Of a stretch of 64,000 nt of DNA, positions 42,182-51,581 are shown piece after piece. Position numbers and translations under genes: made by a program. The notes beneath the pieces are model-generated. The model saw nothing but the letters and a program-made list of their open reading frames with translations. It was not told the origin of the DNA and did no database searches. The stretch's first letter is position 1. Every line of letters begins with the position of its first letter. Source of the DNA: an uncultured Roseibium sp. (GTDB lineage Bacteria; Pseudomonadota; Alphaproteobacteria; Rhizobiales; Stappiaceae); the NCBI RefSeq assembly GCF_963675985.1, contig NZ_OY780958.1, positions 3,224,001 through 3,288,000 on the forward strand, written 5' to 3'.

Positions 42182-42817
42182 TCACGGATAAAGCCGGCTC
42201 GTGGTCCACTCCTGATCCGGCCCGGACCGCTTGAACTGAACCCGGTCATGGAGACGAAACGGACGGTCATGCCAGAATTCGATCGAGGTGGGCACCAGCC
42301 GCATCCCGGACCAGTGGTCGGGGCGCGGGATCTCTCCAAGGGCGAATTTGGCGGTATAGCGGGCGACTTCCTTTTCCAGCGCGAAGCGGCTTTCCAGCGG
42401 GCGCGACTGTTTGGAGGCCCAGGCGCCGATGCGGCTGCCACGTGCCCTTGAGCGGTAATACTCGTCCGCTTCCTGATCGGAAACAGGGCTGACCGGTCCG
42501 CGAATCCGGATCTGACGGCGCAGCGACTTCCAGTGGAAGCACATGGCGGCCTTGCCCGCGGAGAGCAGTTCTGTGCCCTTCGCGCTCTCGAAATTCGTGT
42601 AAAAAACGAAGCCCCGTTCGTCGAACCCCTTCAGCAGCACCATCCGCACATTCGGCAATCCATCGGGGTCCACCGTCGCCAGAGCAACTGCGTTCGGATC
42701 GTTGATTTCCGCTTCGGTTGCGTCATTAAGCCATTCACCGAAAAGCTCAAACGGTTTCTTGACCTCCGTAAAGTCACCATTTGTTAACTCTTTTGTCGAA
42801 GGGTCAGGGGTGGTCAT
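42182..42817 (-). CDS. pdxH: Pyridoxamine 5'-phosphate oxidase
   Basis: A 211-residue FMN enzyme that makes pyridoxal 5'-phosphate, the cofactor of MetZ and ArgD encoded elsewhere in this window. Motifs are NAVALATVDPDGLPNVRMVLLKGFDERGFVFYTN, KAAMCFHWKSLRRQIRIRG, SRIGAWASKQS and the C-terminal RVQFKRSGPDQEWTTSRLYP. Length is standard. Confidence 0.96.
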   Translation of the reverse strand: MTTPDPSTKELTNGDFTEVKKPFELFGEWLNDATEAEINDPNAVALATVDPDGLPNVRMVLLKGFDERGFVFYTNFESAKGTELLSAGKAAMCFHWKSLRRQIRIRGPVSPVSDQEADEYYRSRARGSRIGAWASKQSRPLESRFALEKEVARYTAKFALGEIPRPDHWSGMRLVPTSIEFWHDRPFRLHDRVQFKRSGPDQEWTTSRLYP

Positions 42818-42891
42818 CGGATACCTGTCAAAAAAATCGATGGCTCGTCCAGATGTGTATTGAGTAGCCGGACAAGCGAGGTCTTGGGGGC

Positions 42892-43353
42892 GTGTTTGAG
42901 TTCAAGTCATATACCGCCAGAGGTATAAAGATCCAGAGCGCATGGCTGGCGGCCTTTGCGATTTCCGGAATGCTTGGCGCTTGCAGCCCGGTCAGCATGC
43001 CGATCGGCAGTTCGGATATCGAAACGCCGCTCGTGCTCACCGGATCCATTCCCTCCCTGGACGACGACGCCTATACAGATGTCGGCGCCGATGATCGCAA
43101 GCTGATCGCGAAGACCATTCACACCGCAGTGGACGACGACAACACGGCTGAGGCCCTTGCCTGGTCCAATCCGGAAAGCGGCAATTCCGGCACGATCTCG
43201 GATGTCGACGTGTCCCAGTTCGAGGACACCGGCTGCCTTTCCTTCAAGACAACGGCCAATACGATCACCGGTGTCGGGCTTTACGAAGGAACCGCCTGTC
43301 GCGACATTTCCAATGCAATGGCCATAACCGTGCTGCGCGTCGCCAAAACTTGA
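42892..43353 (+). CDS. Lipoprotein with RT0821/Lpp0805-like surface-antigen domain
   Basis: A 153-residue exported protein. A hydrophobic segment ends in the lipobox LGAC (Cys about residue 30), so it should be lipid-anchored. The mature part contains an acidic linker and then ALAWSNPESGNSGTISDV and GTACRDISNAMAITV, characteristic of the 17-kDa/RT0821 surface-antigen-like family seen in many alphaproteobacteria. The start codon is GTG. It probably sits in the outer membrane or periplasm; function unknown. Confidence 0.82.
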   Translation: MFEFKSYTARGIKIQSAWLAAFAISGMLGACSPVSMPIGSSDIETPLVLTGSIPSLDDDAYTDVGADDRKLIAKTIHTAVDDDNTAEALAWSNPESGNSGTISDVDVSQFEDTGCLSFKTTANTITGVGLYEGTACRDISNAMAITVLRVAKT

Positions 43354-43554
43354 ATGCGCTGGTATTCGTTGTAAAACAGCGGCTAATCTCATCGTTGCCG
43401 AGAATCGGATCTGGAATTTTTTCCTAACACTTCCGATATATAGGGCAACACTGTTCAGCGACCGCCCAGGTGAACCGCCGCAAAGAGTTGCGGCAGAGTT
43501 TCGGGAAGGTCCGCTGTCTCGCAACAAGCACCCCACGGGGTTAGGTGACAATCG

Positions 43555-44538
43555 ATGCGTGATCCCTATAGCGTCCTCGGCGTTGCAAAAGGCGCCAGTG
43601 AGGGCGACATCAAAAAGGCCTTCCGCAAGCTGGCCAAGAAATATCATCCGGATCAGAACAAGGACGATCCGACGGCACAACAGCGCTTTGCCGAAGTCAA
43701 TCAGGCCTACGAAATCGTGGGCGACAAGGACAAGCGCCAGAAATTCGACCGCGGCGAGATCGACGCGGATGGAAAGCCGCGGTTCCAGTCCCATGGTTTT
43801 GACGGCTTCAGCGACTTCCAGGATTTCGGCGGCGCCGGTGGCGCGCGCGGCTTCCGTGGGCAAGGCGGCGGCTTTCAGGGCGGCGGCCCCACCGGAGGCG
43901 GCGGCTTCGACGACATCCTGAACGACATTCTCGGCGGTTTCGGCGCCGGCCGCAAAGCCCGTCCCGGCAAGGCCTCCGCGGGGCCCCGTGGCCCCGCACC
44001 GCAGAAAGGCAAGAATGCCGAGCTGATTGCGAACGTGTCGCTTGAGGAACTGGTCACGACCGGCAAGACCCAGGTGACCCTGCCAAGCGGAAAGACGGTC
44101 AATGTCACCATTCCTGCAGGCAGCGGCGAAGGCGATACGATCCGCCTGCGCGGCCAGGGCTATCCGGGCGAAGCCGGCGGCCAGCCCGGCGATGCGCTTG
44201 TCGAGGTCCACCTGAAGCGGCACAAGCTGTTTGAGGTGCGCGGCAGCGATCTGATCCTGGATCTGCCGTTGACCCTTTATGAGGCGGTGCTGGGCGCAAA
44301 GGTCCGCACCCCGACCCTGACCGGCGCGGTCAATCTCAGCATCCCGCCAAACTCCTCCAGCGGCAAGATCATGCGTCTGAAAGGCAAGGGCCTGCCGACC
44401 AAGGGCGGCGGCCACGGCGACCTTCTGGTCCGTCTGCAGATCACCCTGCCGCCGAATGCGGACGAAGAACTGGAAACCCTGATGAAGGCCTGGAAGGAAG
44501 TCACACCCTACCGGGCGCGCGGGCCGGAATTCGAGTAA
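43555..44538 (+). CDS. DnaJ-class co-chaperone without zinc finger (CbpA-like)
   Basis: A 327-residue Hsp40. The J domain occupies residues 1-66 with HPD at 31-33. A Gly/Phe-rich linker follows (about 80-140). There is no CxxCxGxG zinc-binding region, so it belongs to the class II/CbpA type rather than DnaJ proper. The C-terminal substrate-binding domain carries VTLPSGKTVNVTIPAG, GDALVEVHLKRHKLFEVRGSDL and LRLKGKGLPTKGG-like motifs. It is monocistronic and ends in a strong terminator. Confidence 0.93.
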   Translation: MRDPYSVLGVAKGASEGDIKKAFRKLAKKYHPDQNKDDPTAQQRFAEVNQAYEIVGDKDKRQKFDRGEIDADGKPRFQSHGFDGFSDFQDFGGAGGARGFRGQGGGFQGGGPTGGGGFDDILNDILGGFGAGRKARPGKASAGPRGPAPQKGKNAELIANVSLEELVTTGKTQVTLPSGKTVNVTIPAGSGEGDTIRLRGQGYPGEAGGQPGDALVEVHLKRHKLFEVRGSDLILDLPLTLYEAVLGAKVRTPTLTGAVNLSIPPNSSSGKIMRLKGKGLPTKGGGHGDLLVRLQITLPPNADEELETLMKAWKEVTPYRARGPEFE

Positions 44539-44563
44539 GCCTTCGTACAAGCGAACAAAAGAG

Positions 44564-44593
44564 GCCGCCGGCGGCAAACCGGCGGCTTTTTTT
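44564..44593 (+). terminator. Intrinsic terminator of the DnaJ-class gene
   Basis: GCCGCCGG-(7 nt)-CCGGCGGC followed by seven Ts. On the minus strand CTCTTTTG follows the stem, so it may also help stop the convergent autotransporter transcript. Confidence 0.92.
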
Positions 44594-44687
44594 ATTCAGG
44601 GTGCGAACTGTCGGGTCTTACCGGATAAGCCAGCCAACCCGACAGTCACACGCGAGAGCCGGTTCTGCCCTGTGCTGCGTATCGCCG

Positions 44688-47600
44688 TCAGAACCGGTAA
44701 AGCAGGCTCAGCCGTCCCACGTGATCCTGTGCGTTCTCGCCCAGTTCGCCCTGATAGGTGAGCGCGAGGCTGAGGAAGTCATCCTTTTCGAACGAGACGC
44801 CTGCCTCGAACAGGGCCGTATTCTCGTCGATCGGCGCGCCGGAGACGGCGAAGCTTTCGCCACCTGTGGCAAAGCGCATGGTGGAACCTGGGTCGATATC
44901 GCCGAAGGAATGACGCCAGGCGAGCGAGCCCAGGATCGAGGTCCTGATGCTTTCGGTCTCCGCGACGATTGCCTCGCCTCTCAGCCCCAGCGTGGTCACG
45001 CCCATCAGATCGTCGTCCGCCCTGGAGGTCAGCGCTGCAGATCCGCCGGTTTCCGTGAACGCATCGGTATGCTGGTTGACAACCGCAAGACCGGCGAAGG
45101 GTTCGATCGCCCCCTTGCTCAGGCGCAACGCATAGCCTACTTCAGCAAAGGCCTGTGCCGTGGAGGCGTTGTAATCCGCCGTCAGATGGTCCGAGAAGTC
45201 GGTAAAGGCGACGGTCCGTGCCGTGTCGACGTCATGCAGCGTATAGCTCGCGCCTGCGCGCAGGCCGAGCGTGCCGTCGAACAGATCCCAGCTGGTCCCT
45301 GCATAGGCACCGGCATGATAGCTGTCGGCTGAGCCGCTGGCGCGGTTTCCGGAGGAGTTGAACAGGGTCTTTGTATACCCGGCCATCACGCCGGTGCGGA
45401 TCCCCTCGACAAGTTCCGCGTCGAAGCCCATGAGGAAGCCGCCGCCGTAGCTTTCGACGGCGTCCGTGTCGGCGGTCGCATTCACCTTGCCCCAGCCACC
45501 GAAAGCCCGGCCCCACATCTGGGCATTGAGCTGTTGGAACACCGGCACCTCTCCGGCCCCGTGAAAGCCCATGGAGACCTGGTCGCCGGTTCCGGCCCCC
45601 ACCCCGCCACTGGCATTCAACAGACGCTGGTTGACGGTCGTCCGGTCAACAGCCGCGCCGACCATCAAGGTGGCCTGGAAGCTGGCTTGAGCCTCGCCGG
45701 AGAGCTCCTGGAACGCCTGTTCCGTCTCACCGTCGCGGATCGCCTGGACGAAATCGTGCAAGGTCCCGGAGCCCGTGTCATCGATCACTTTGGCCACGGA
45801 CTTCTGGTTCGGCGTGACCGCCTCGGAGGAGAACGGCTTCGGCGTCCAGGATGGAGTGGGCGTTGGGGTTGGGGTTGGTGTCGGCGTTGGCGTTGGCGAG
45901 GGGGTCGGCGTTGGGGTGGGTGTCGGAGTGGGAGGCGGCACGAAGGACCGGGCCAGTGTCAGCGTCGCATCTGTTCCGGTGTAGAGGACCGAGGCATCCA
46001 TGAAGGCGAAGTTTTCCTTCACCGTGCCGAATTCACCGGACAGCGTGCCGGCTGATAGGACCGTGTAGCTGTTGCCGGGTTTGTGGGCGGAGCCGCCGGC
46101 CGGAACGGTTTGGGCGAGCAGGGAGAGCGTTGCGCCACTGTCGATGGTGACTGAGCCGTTGGATACGGTCTTGTCGGAGTTGCCGGCACTGTCGATCTCC
46201 ACCGCATAGGTCGAGCCGGACATGAAGCTCACGTTCCCGGTGCTCAGCGTGCCGATGGAATTGCCTGGTGCCAGCGTACCGCCTGAGGCAAGCGTGACAT
46301 CGCCCACCGTGCCCGATCCGCCTAGCGTACCGCCGGAATAAACGGTGAAGTCGTTTACATAAGCGCTGTTGGCGGCAAAGAGCGCGCCGTCGTGGAGCCC
46401 GACCCCGCCGGTATAAGCGGAGGTGAGGTTGAAGGCACCGGTCTTGTAGATTTCCGCCGTGCCGGTGAAACCGGAAAAATCTCCGGTCAACGTGGTCGTG
46501 CCGGAATAGAAGGCCAGCGTGCCGGCGCCGGTCACGTTCACGTCGAAATCGTAGTCCGTGTCCGTGTGGTTGAAGACGAGGCTGCCCGTGCCGGAGCGGA
46601 AAGCGATCTCCACAGCCTCCAAGGTGCCGACCGCAGCAGCCGTCTCTCCGGAGGCAGCACCGATATTCACCGTCCCCGTGGAGCCGGCTTCACTGGCAAC
46701 TGTAACGATTCCGCTGCCATTGTTGACCGAAAAGGTACCGCCATCAGAAACCGTCAGCGCGCCGGTGCCTTCATGGCCGACGGTGAAATCGGACCAATTT
46801 GTCCAAGTGCTGTTTCCGCCGGTGACGACGACGGTCCCTTTGGACCCGGAGGCCTTGCCGATATATGTCACGTTTGGACTGGCGTTGGTCAGCGAGGCCC
46901 CGGCGGAAACCCGCAACGTACCGCCATCGACGGTGGGGTCCGGCACGACGACGGACGTGGTTGTGCCGTGGCCGGAAAGGTCCAGTGTGCCGGCGAAGAC
47001 GGACAGGTTTTCAAATGACGTTCCAGTCCGGCCCTTCATAGTCCAGGTGGCAGCACCGGTCTTGGAGAAGGCCTCGAAGCCGGTGAATTGACTGTCGAGG
47101 ACGCTGAGGTCAAAGCTGGAATCGGTGCTGCCGCCGAAGATCAGCGTATCCGAGCTGCCATCGGCAACCACGTTGCCGTTGATGACAGAACCGGCCCGCA
47201 GCTCCAGCGAGTTGGTGCCGGAGGTGAAACGGATCGCGTTGGCCCGGTTACTCCCGTCCCCGGACAAACCACCGGAAACCGTGCCGCTGTTGACGATCGT
47301 CAGGTTGCTGCCGATGATGCCCACGCCGCCAGCGCCGGCTGCACTGCGCGACCAATCCTCGCCGCCCAGACCGCCAAGGCCGCCGTTTCCGCCGGAAATC
47401 TTTCCGGTGTTGACGAGGCTGATATCCGAACCGGACACACCGGCACCGCCGCCGCCACCCGAGCCGCCGGTGCCCGGTTCTAATTTTACAGGGCCGAATA
47501 CTTTGCAGCAGGCGTCAGCGCCGTGTCCGCCCTGACCGCCGGAAATCGTTCCGGTGTTCATGATGGCGATGGCAGAGCCGGACATGCCGGCACCGCCGGC

Positions 47601-48416
47601 GCCCCCCGCGCCGCCGTCGCCTCCAATTGTTGCCGTGCCGATAGTTAAGGCGCCTCCCGCCCCCCCCATCCCTCCGGTGCCTCCTGTGATCGCACCACTG
47701 GTCGTGAGGCTAAAATTGCTGCCATCAACCCCAACGCCCCCGGCACCGCCGGCACCGCCATTATAGCTTCGATCGCCCTGGCTCTCTACACCCATTCCAC
47801 CCATTCCGCCGCGACCGCCGGTCAGGCTTGCGGTGCTAGTGACCACGAAACCACTTCCGGACAGTGCGGTTCCGCCAACGCCACCTGCACTGGAAGCCAA
47901 AGCGTCTGTAATGAACCACCCCCGCCTCCCCGTTGCCCCGATAATGGCGCCGGACAAGCCGGTCGTGATTGCCTGCGACGACGAGGCGCCGGTCAGCGTC
48001 GTTGTCAGCATGTAGACAGTCAGGCCGTTGAGTGATGCCCCTGTTATCGCGACCGCTCGCGTCGCCTTAATTGTCACGTCGGTTCGAAGACTTGGGAGCG
48101 TGGCGCCGGTAACTGTGATGCTGGAGACGCCCGGCGAGATTTCGATGACGTCGCCATTTGCGGCCGCGCTTAGAATGGCCCAGCTCAAGCTGCCGCTGAC
48201 CTTGCCTGAACCGTCATCCGTGGTTTTTGTCACCGTGTAGGTCGCAGCGGACGCCCGGTCGCTGCTGACTGTCAGGACAGCGGCCGCGCAGAGCGCGGTG
48301 GAAGCGAGCAGCCGGGAGATCAGACGGGCAGCACGTTGTCCCGTTTTTGACGAGCGAAGGACTGAACGGAAGCAACCGGCTGAGACAGGATTGGTGAAAT
48401 TCCGAGTATGCCGCAT
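44688..48416 (-). CDS. Autotransporter (type Va) with glycine-rich passenger
   Basis: A 1242-residue outer-membrane autotransporter. A long signal region (1-58) ends near SAATY. The passenger has a Gly-rich repeat zone (about 190-395) built from GGxGGxG-type turns and recurring phrases such as VSGGxGGxGG and SNLTIVNSGTVSGG. It is followed by beta-helix repeats (autotransporter-associated strand repeats with GGTLxxxxGxS). A Thr-Pro repeat linker (about residues 826-856) leads to the C-terminal beta-barrel (about 960-1242), which ends in the canonical aromatic residue (LSLLYRF). Few cysteines are present. Likely role: adhesion or surface interaction. No protease motif was recognised. Confidence 0.92.
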   Translation of the reverse strand: MRHTRNFTNPVSAGCFRSVLRSSKTGQRAARLISRLLASTALCAAAVLTVSSDRASAATYTVTKTTDDGSGKVSGSLSWAILSAAANGDVIEISPGVSSITVTGATLPSLRTDVTIKATRAVAITGASLNGLTVYMLTTTLTGASSSQAITTGLSGAIIGATGRRGWFITDALASSAGGVGGTALSGSGFVVTSTASLTGGRGGMGGMGVESQGDRSYNGGAGGAGGVGVDGSNFSLTTSGAITGGTGGMGGAGGALTIGTATIGGDGGAGGAGGAGMSGSAIAIMNTGTISGGQGGHGADACCKVFGPVKLEPGTGGSGGGGGAGVSGSDISLVNTGKISGGNGGLGGLGGEDWSRSAAGAGGVGIIGSNLTIVNSGTVSGGLSGDGSNRANAIRFTSGTNSLELRAGSVINGNVVADGSSDTLIFGGSTDSSFDLSVLDSQFTGFEAFSKTGAATWTMKGRTGTSFENLSVFAGTLDLSGHGTTTSVVVPDPTVDGGTLRVSAGASLTNASPNVTYIGKASGSKGTVVVTGGNSTWTNWSDFTVGHEGTGALTVSDGGTFSVNNGSGIVTVASEAGSTGTVNIGAASGETAAAVGTLEAVEIAFRSGTGSLVFNHTDTDYDFDVNVTGAGTLAFYSGTTTLTGDFSGFTGTAEIYKTGAFNLTSAYTGGVGLHDGALFAANSAYVNDFTVYSGGTLGGSGTVGDVTLASGGTLAPGNSIGTLSTGNVSFMSGSTYAVEIDSAGNSDKTVSNGSVTIDSGATLSLLAQTVPAGGSAHKPGNSYTVLSAGTLSGEFGTVKENFAFMDASVLYTGTDATLTLARSFVPPPTPTPTPTPTPSPTPTPTPTPTPTPTPSWTPKPFSSEAVTPNQKSVAKVIDDTGSGTLHDFVQAIRDGETEQAFQELSGEAQASFQATLMVGAAVDRTTVNQRLLNASGGVGAGTGDQVSMGFHGAGEVPVFQQLNAQMWGRAFGGWGKVNATADTDAVESYGGGFLMGFDAELVEGIRTGVMAGYTKTLFNSSGNRASGSADSYHAGAYAGTSWDLFDGTLGLRAGASYTLHDVDTARTVAFTDFSDHLTADYNASTAQAFAEVGYALRLSKGAIEPFAGLAVVNQHTDAFTETGGSAALTSRADDDLMGVTTLGLRGEAIVAETESIRTSILGSLAWRHSFGDIDPGSTMRFATGGESFAVSGAPIDENTALFEAGVSFEKDDFLSLALTYQGELGENAQDHVGRLSLLYRF
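45850..45938 (-). repeat. Thr-Pro coding minisatellite inside the autotransporter
   Basis: Short repeats of ACNCCN-type codons encode a long (Thr-Pro)n linker between passenger and barrel. Such DNA repeats can change length by slippage; because the unit is 6 bp, changes would stay in frame. Confidence 0.85.
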
Positions 48417-48805
48417 CTGCTACCCTTGCCCCGAGACCTCATCATCGCCTTGGCACAGATGCTCCTGCGTGATGGGGGCAGGCAAAGATCAGCCGCAAGC
48501 CGGACGAACGCATTCCGCGTGCCTCCGACCTTTTCCGCCGTATTGCTTCTTACCTAAAGTAAGCCTATGCCCCCAAAGCACCTTTTCCGTATCCCCTTAC
48601 GGGACAAGAGGAAAATGCCAAAAAGTATGTCCTAACGATATGCGCAAACATGGTTAAAAATAGATAAAGATTTCCGTAGGTTACTGAACCGGAAGCAGCG
48701 CAAGGTCGGCTGTAGACCGGCTGGCCCTTTGCCTGATTAGGGCGTTGCCCGGCAAGGATCCGGGATCTACGTCCGGCCTGAATTCGAGTTGGCGTTCGAA
48801 TAAGC
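48417..48805. other. Intergenic region upstream of the autotransporter
   Basis: No gene is supported. It contains an AT-rich part (about 48600-48680) that may hold the autotransporter promoter and a perfect dyad CTTAC-CTAAA-GTAAG (about 48549-48563). Confidence 0.4.
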
Positions 48806-48842
48806 AACAAAAAAGGCCGCCTGCATTCAACCGGCGACCTTT
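48806..48842 (-). terminator. Intrinsic terminator of the enoyl-CoA hydratase gene
   Basis: On the minus strand AGGTCGCC pairs with GGCGGCCT (one G-U pair) across an 11-nt loop and is followed by TTTTTTGTT. It lies about 20 bp after the stop codon. Confidence 0.8.
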
Positions 48843-48862
48843 CTTTATCGGGCAAAACGCCT

Positions 48863-49603
48863 TCAGGCCTTCTTCGTCATGAACGCCTCGAAGGTGGCGA
48901 TGGTTTCCGGCGCTGTGAGCCGTTCGGTGAAAATTTCCGTTTCCGTCTCGATGCAGGCGAGCAGAGCGTCGCGATCGCCTTTCAGCAGACGACGCGCTGC
49001 CGCAAGTGCGGCGGGTGGCTTGGCAGCGAGCTTTCGGGCGCAGTCCAGGGCTGCGGCTTCCACATCACCGTCGATGACGTGATTGACGAGACCAGCTTTT
49101 TCGGCCCGCTCCGCACTGAAGGTCTCGCCGAGACACAGGAGTTCGAAGGCCCACTGACTGCCCATCAGTTTCGGGCCGATCAGGGTGGATCCAGCCTCCG
49201 GCACCAGCCCCAGATCCACAAACGGTGCCTTGAACACGGCATTCTGCGACGCAAAGATCATGTCGCAATGCATGAGCAGCGTCGTTCCGACGCCGACCGC
49301 AAGGCCGTCGACGGCCGCGATCAGCGGCTTGTCGTTCATCACGAGGGCTTTCAGAAAGCGGCCGGCCGGCCGGTCTCCGCTGTCGCCGCTCAATCCGTAT
49401 TTGAGGAAATCCGCGATGTCGTTGCCGGCGGTAAAGGCGCCGGGATGACCGCAGATGAGGTGGCACCGGATCGCGTCGTCCGTGTTGCCTTCCTCCAGCG
49501 CCTCGGCCAGGGCGGCATACATGGCGCCGGTGAGCGCATTCTTCTTTTCCGGCCGGTCGATCCGCAGGATCTGGACACCGTCGGCAAGGGAGCGGCTGAT
49601 CAT
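48863..49603 (-). CDS. Enoyl-CoA hydratase/isomerase family protein
   Basis: A 246-residue crotonase-fold protein. The oxyanion region HPGAFTAGNDIADF, the central VDGLAVGVGTTLLMHCDMIFAS and the SAERAEKAGLVNHVI stretch are typical. The canonical two catalytic glutamates are not both evident (the second region reads FVDLGLVPEAGST), so a hydratase or isomerase activity cannot be distinguished. The start is the ATG at 49603, preceded by GGGAGGG. It follows the acyl-CoA dehydrogenase after 16 bp, giving two beta-oxidation-type steps in one operon. Confidence 0.9.
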   Translation of the reverse strand: MISRSLADGVQILRIDRPEKKNALTGAMYAALAEALEEGNTDDAIRCHLICGHPGAFTAGNDIADFLKYGLSGDSGDRPAGRFLKALVMNDKPLIAAVDGLAVGVGTTLLMHCDMIFASQNAVFKAPFVDLGLVPEAGSTLIGPKLMGSQWAFELLCLGETFSAERAEKAGLVNHVIDGDVEAAALDCARKLAAKPPAALAAARRLLKGDRDALLACIETETEIFTERLTAPETIATFEAFMTKKA

Positions 49604-49619
49604 CTGTTTTCCCTCCCCC

Positions 49620-51401
49620 TCAGGACGCCAGTTCATGGGCGTCGAAGGAGAGAATGCCTTCGGCGGATGTAAGGATATCGGCTCTGAGGGCCGCCGTTTC
49701 GCACAGGCTGGTTTCGCAGAAGGTTCGCGCCATCAGGGCCCGCTGCCGGGCGGCGGATGGATTGTCTGTGCCCGAGCGTAGTGCGCCTTTTGCCAGCAGC
49801 GCTCCGCCCAGGGTCAGTCCGGCGAGCCTCAGATAGGGCGTTGCCCCGGCGAGCGCATCGTTGACCCGGCCCTCGGCCTGCGCCTCTGCCATGAAGCCGG
49901 TTGCCGCTTTCAGATCGTCGATCGCCGCGTTGAGGCGCTCCCCGACCCGGCCCAGTTCAGGCCGATTGGAGGCAACGGCCTCGTCGGCGATCTCACCCAG
50001 TTCCGCGATGAAGCCTTTGACGTGTTCTCCGCCGGAGAGGGGCAGCTTGCGCAGGACCAGATCGATGGACTGGATGCCGTTGGTACCCTCGTAGATCGGG
50101 GCGATGCGGGCATCGCGCAGATGCTGGGCCGCGCCGGTTTCCTCGATATATCCCATACCTCCGTGGATCTGGACGCCGAGCGAGGCCACCTCGACACCGA
50201 AGTCGGTCGAAAGCGCCTTCGCGATCGGAGTCAGCAGGCCGGCCCGCTCGCTCCAATGGAGCCGCTCCTCATCGGTCCCGGCGACCTTGGCCATGTCGAT
50301 GGCGTGGGCGCAGGCATAACAGATTGCGCGCGCGACCTGCGTCCGGGTCTTCATGGCGAGAAGCGACCGCTTGATGTCGGGATGGTCGGCGATGGCGGTC
50401 ATGCCCTCCGTCGTCTGTCCTGCGGTGCGGCCCTGCTTGCGATCCAGCGCATAGGCCAGTGCCCCCTGATAGGCGCGTTCGGCAACACCAAGGCCCTGGA
50501 TGCCGACGGCAAGCCGGGCGTTGTTCATCATGGTGAACATGCAGGCCAGGCCCCGGTTTTCCTCGCCGACGAGCCAGCCGATCGCACCGCCTTCGTCACC
50601 ATAGGTCATGGTGCAGGTCGGCGATCCGTGGATCCCCAGCTTGTGTTCCACGCCGGTGCAGCGCACGTCGTTGCGCGCGCCAAGGCTCCCGTCCGCATTG
50701 ACGAGGAACTTCGGAACCACGAACAGGGAAATGCCGCGAGTTCCAGCCGGGGCATCCGGCAGGCGGGCCAGAACCAGGTGCACGATATTGTCGGTCAGAT
50801 CGTGTTCGCCATAGGTGATGAAGATCTTCTGGCCGAAAATCCGGTAGGTGCCGTTATCGGCACGTTCCGCTTTGGCTCTGAGGGCGTTCAGATCCGACCC
50901 GGCCTGGGGCTCGGTGAGGTTCATGGTCCCCATCCATTCGCCCGAGACAAGCTTTTCCAGATAGGTTGCCTTCAGCTCTTCGGATGCGTGTTTCTCCAGA
51001 GCCTCGACCGCGCCGATGGTCAGCGTCGGACCGATCGCGAAGGCCATCGACCCGGAATTCCACATTTCCAGGGAGGCCGCCAGCAGCATGACCGGAAGCC
51101 CCTGCCCGCCCGCTTCCGGATTGGCCGTCAGGCCGTTCCAGCCACCTTCGATCCAGCGGTGATAGCAATCGCGCCAGCCGGGTGGCGTGGTCACCGCGCC
51201 GTCCGACAGCGGGGTTCCGTGCTTGTCCGCAACCGAATTGAGGGGGGCGATTTCCTCGGCTGCGAACCGGCCTGCTTCAGCGATGATCGCGGAGACCAGA
51301 TCATCGCCCAATTCGCTGAAGGCCTCCGTTGCCTGCAAATCGGAAAGACCGCAAACGTCTTTCAGGGTAAAGGCGATCTCATCAATCGGCGCGCGATACA
51401 T
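49620..51401 (-). CDS. Acyl-CoA dehydrogenase (DmdC/FadE-like, long C-terminus)
   Basis: A 593-residue FAD enzyme that desaturates an acyl-CoA. It has N-terminal and middle domains (GLTANPEAGGQGLPVML, MNLTEPQAGSDLNALRA, IFGQKIFITYGEHD) and the catalytic Glu region APIYEGTNGIQSIDLV. An extra C-terminal helical domain of about 120 residues follows. Length and domain order fit the DmdC-type methylmercaptopropionyl-CoA or long-chain dehydrogenases. Substrate cannot be decided from sequence; the paired crotonase gene supports a fatty-acid or sulfonium degradation role. The gene is divergent from tsaC. Confidence 0.93.
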   Translation of the reverse strand: MYRAPIDEIAFTLKDVCGLSDLQATEAFSELGDDLVSAIIAEAGRFAAEEIAPLNSVADKHGTPLSDGAVTTPPGWRDCYHRWIEGGWNGLTANPEAGGQGLPVMLLAASLEMWNSGSMAFAIGPTLTIGAVEALEKHASEELKATYLEKLVSGEWMGTMNLTEPQAGSDLNALRAKAERADNGTYRIFGQKIFITYGEHDLTDNIVHLVLARLPDAPAGTRGISLFVVPKFLVNADGSLGARNDVRCTGVEHKLGIHGSPTCTMTYGDEGGAIGWLVGEENRGLACMFTMMNNARLAVGIQGLGVAERAYQGALAYALDRKQGRTAGQTTEGMTAIADHPDIKRSLLAMKTRTQVARAICYACAHAIDMAKVAGTDEERLHWSERAGLLTPIAKALSTDFGVEVASLGVQIHGGMGYIEETGAAQHLRDARIAPIYEGTNGIQSIDLVLRKLPLSGGEHVKGFIAELGEIADEAVASNRPELGRVGERLNAAIDDLKAATGFMAEAQAEGRVNDALAGATPYLRLAGLTLGGALLAKGALRSGTDNPSAARQRALMARTFCETSLCETAALRADILTSAEGILSFDAHELAS

Positions 51402-51581
51402 TCCGGTTCTCCCAAACCTGTTTTATACCTGTCCTGCTTGGTCATTCGCCTTGACGGACACTGCGTTCGTCCGCAAAAGGCACCCTGACCGACATGGTTG
51501 TCCGGACAGTAGCGTCGTTTACGTAAACGTCAATAAGATCGACCTCATTATCCGGCATCCGGGGCGACAGGGAAGAACGGC

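Noticed and set aside
45850..47900. Possible CRISPR array
   Set aside because: The repeats are coding (Thr-Pro and GGxG turns) in an autotransporter; no regular spacers, no cas genes.
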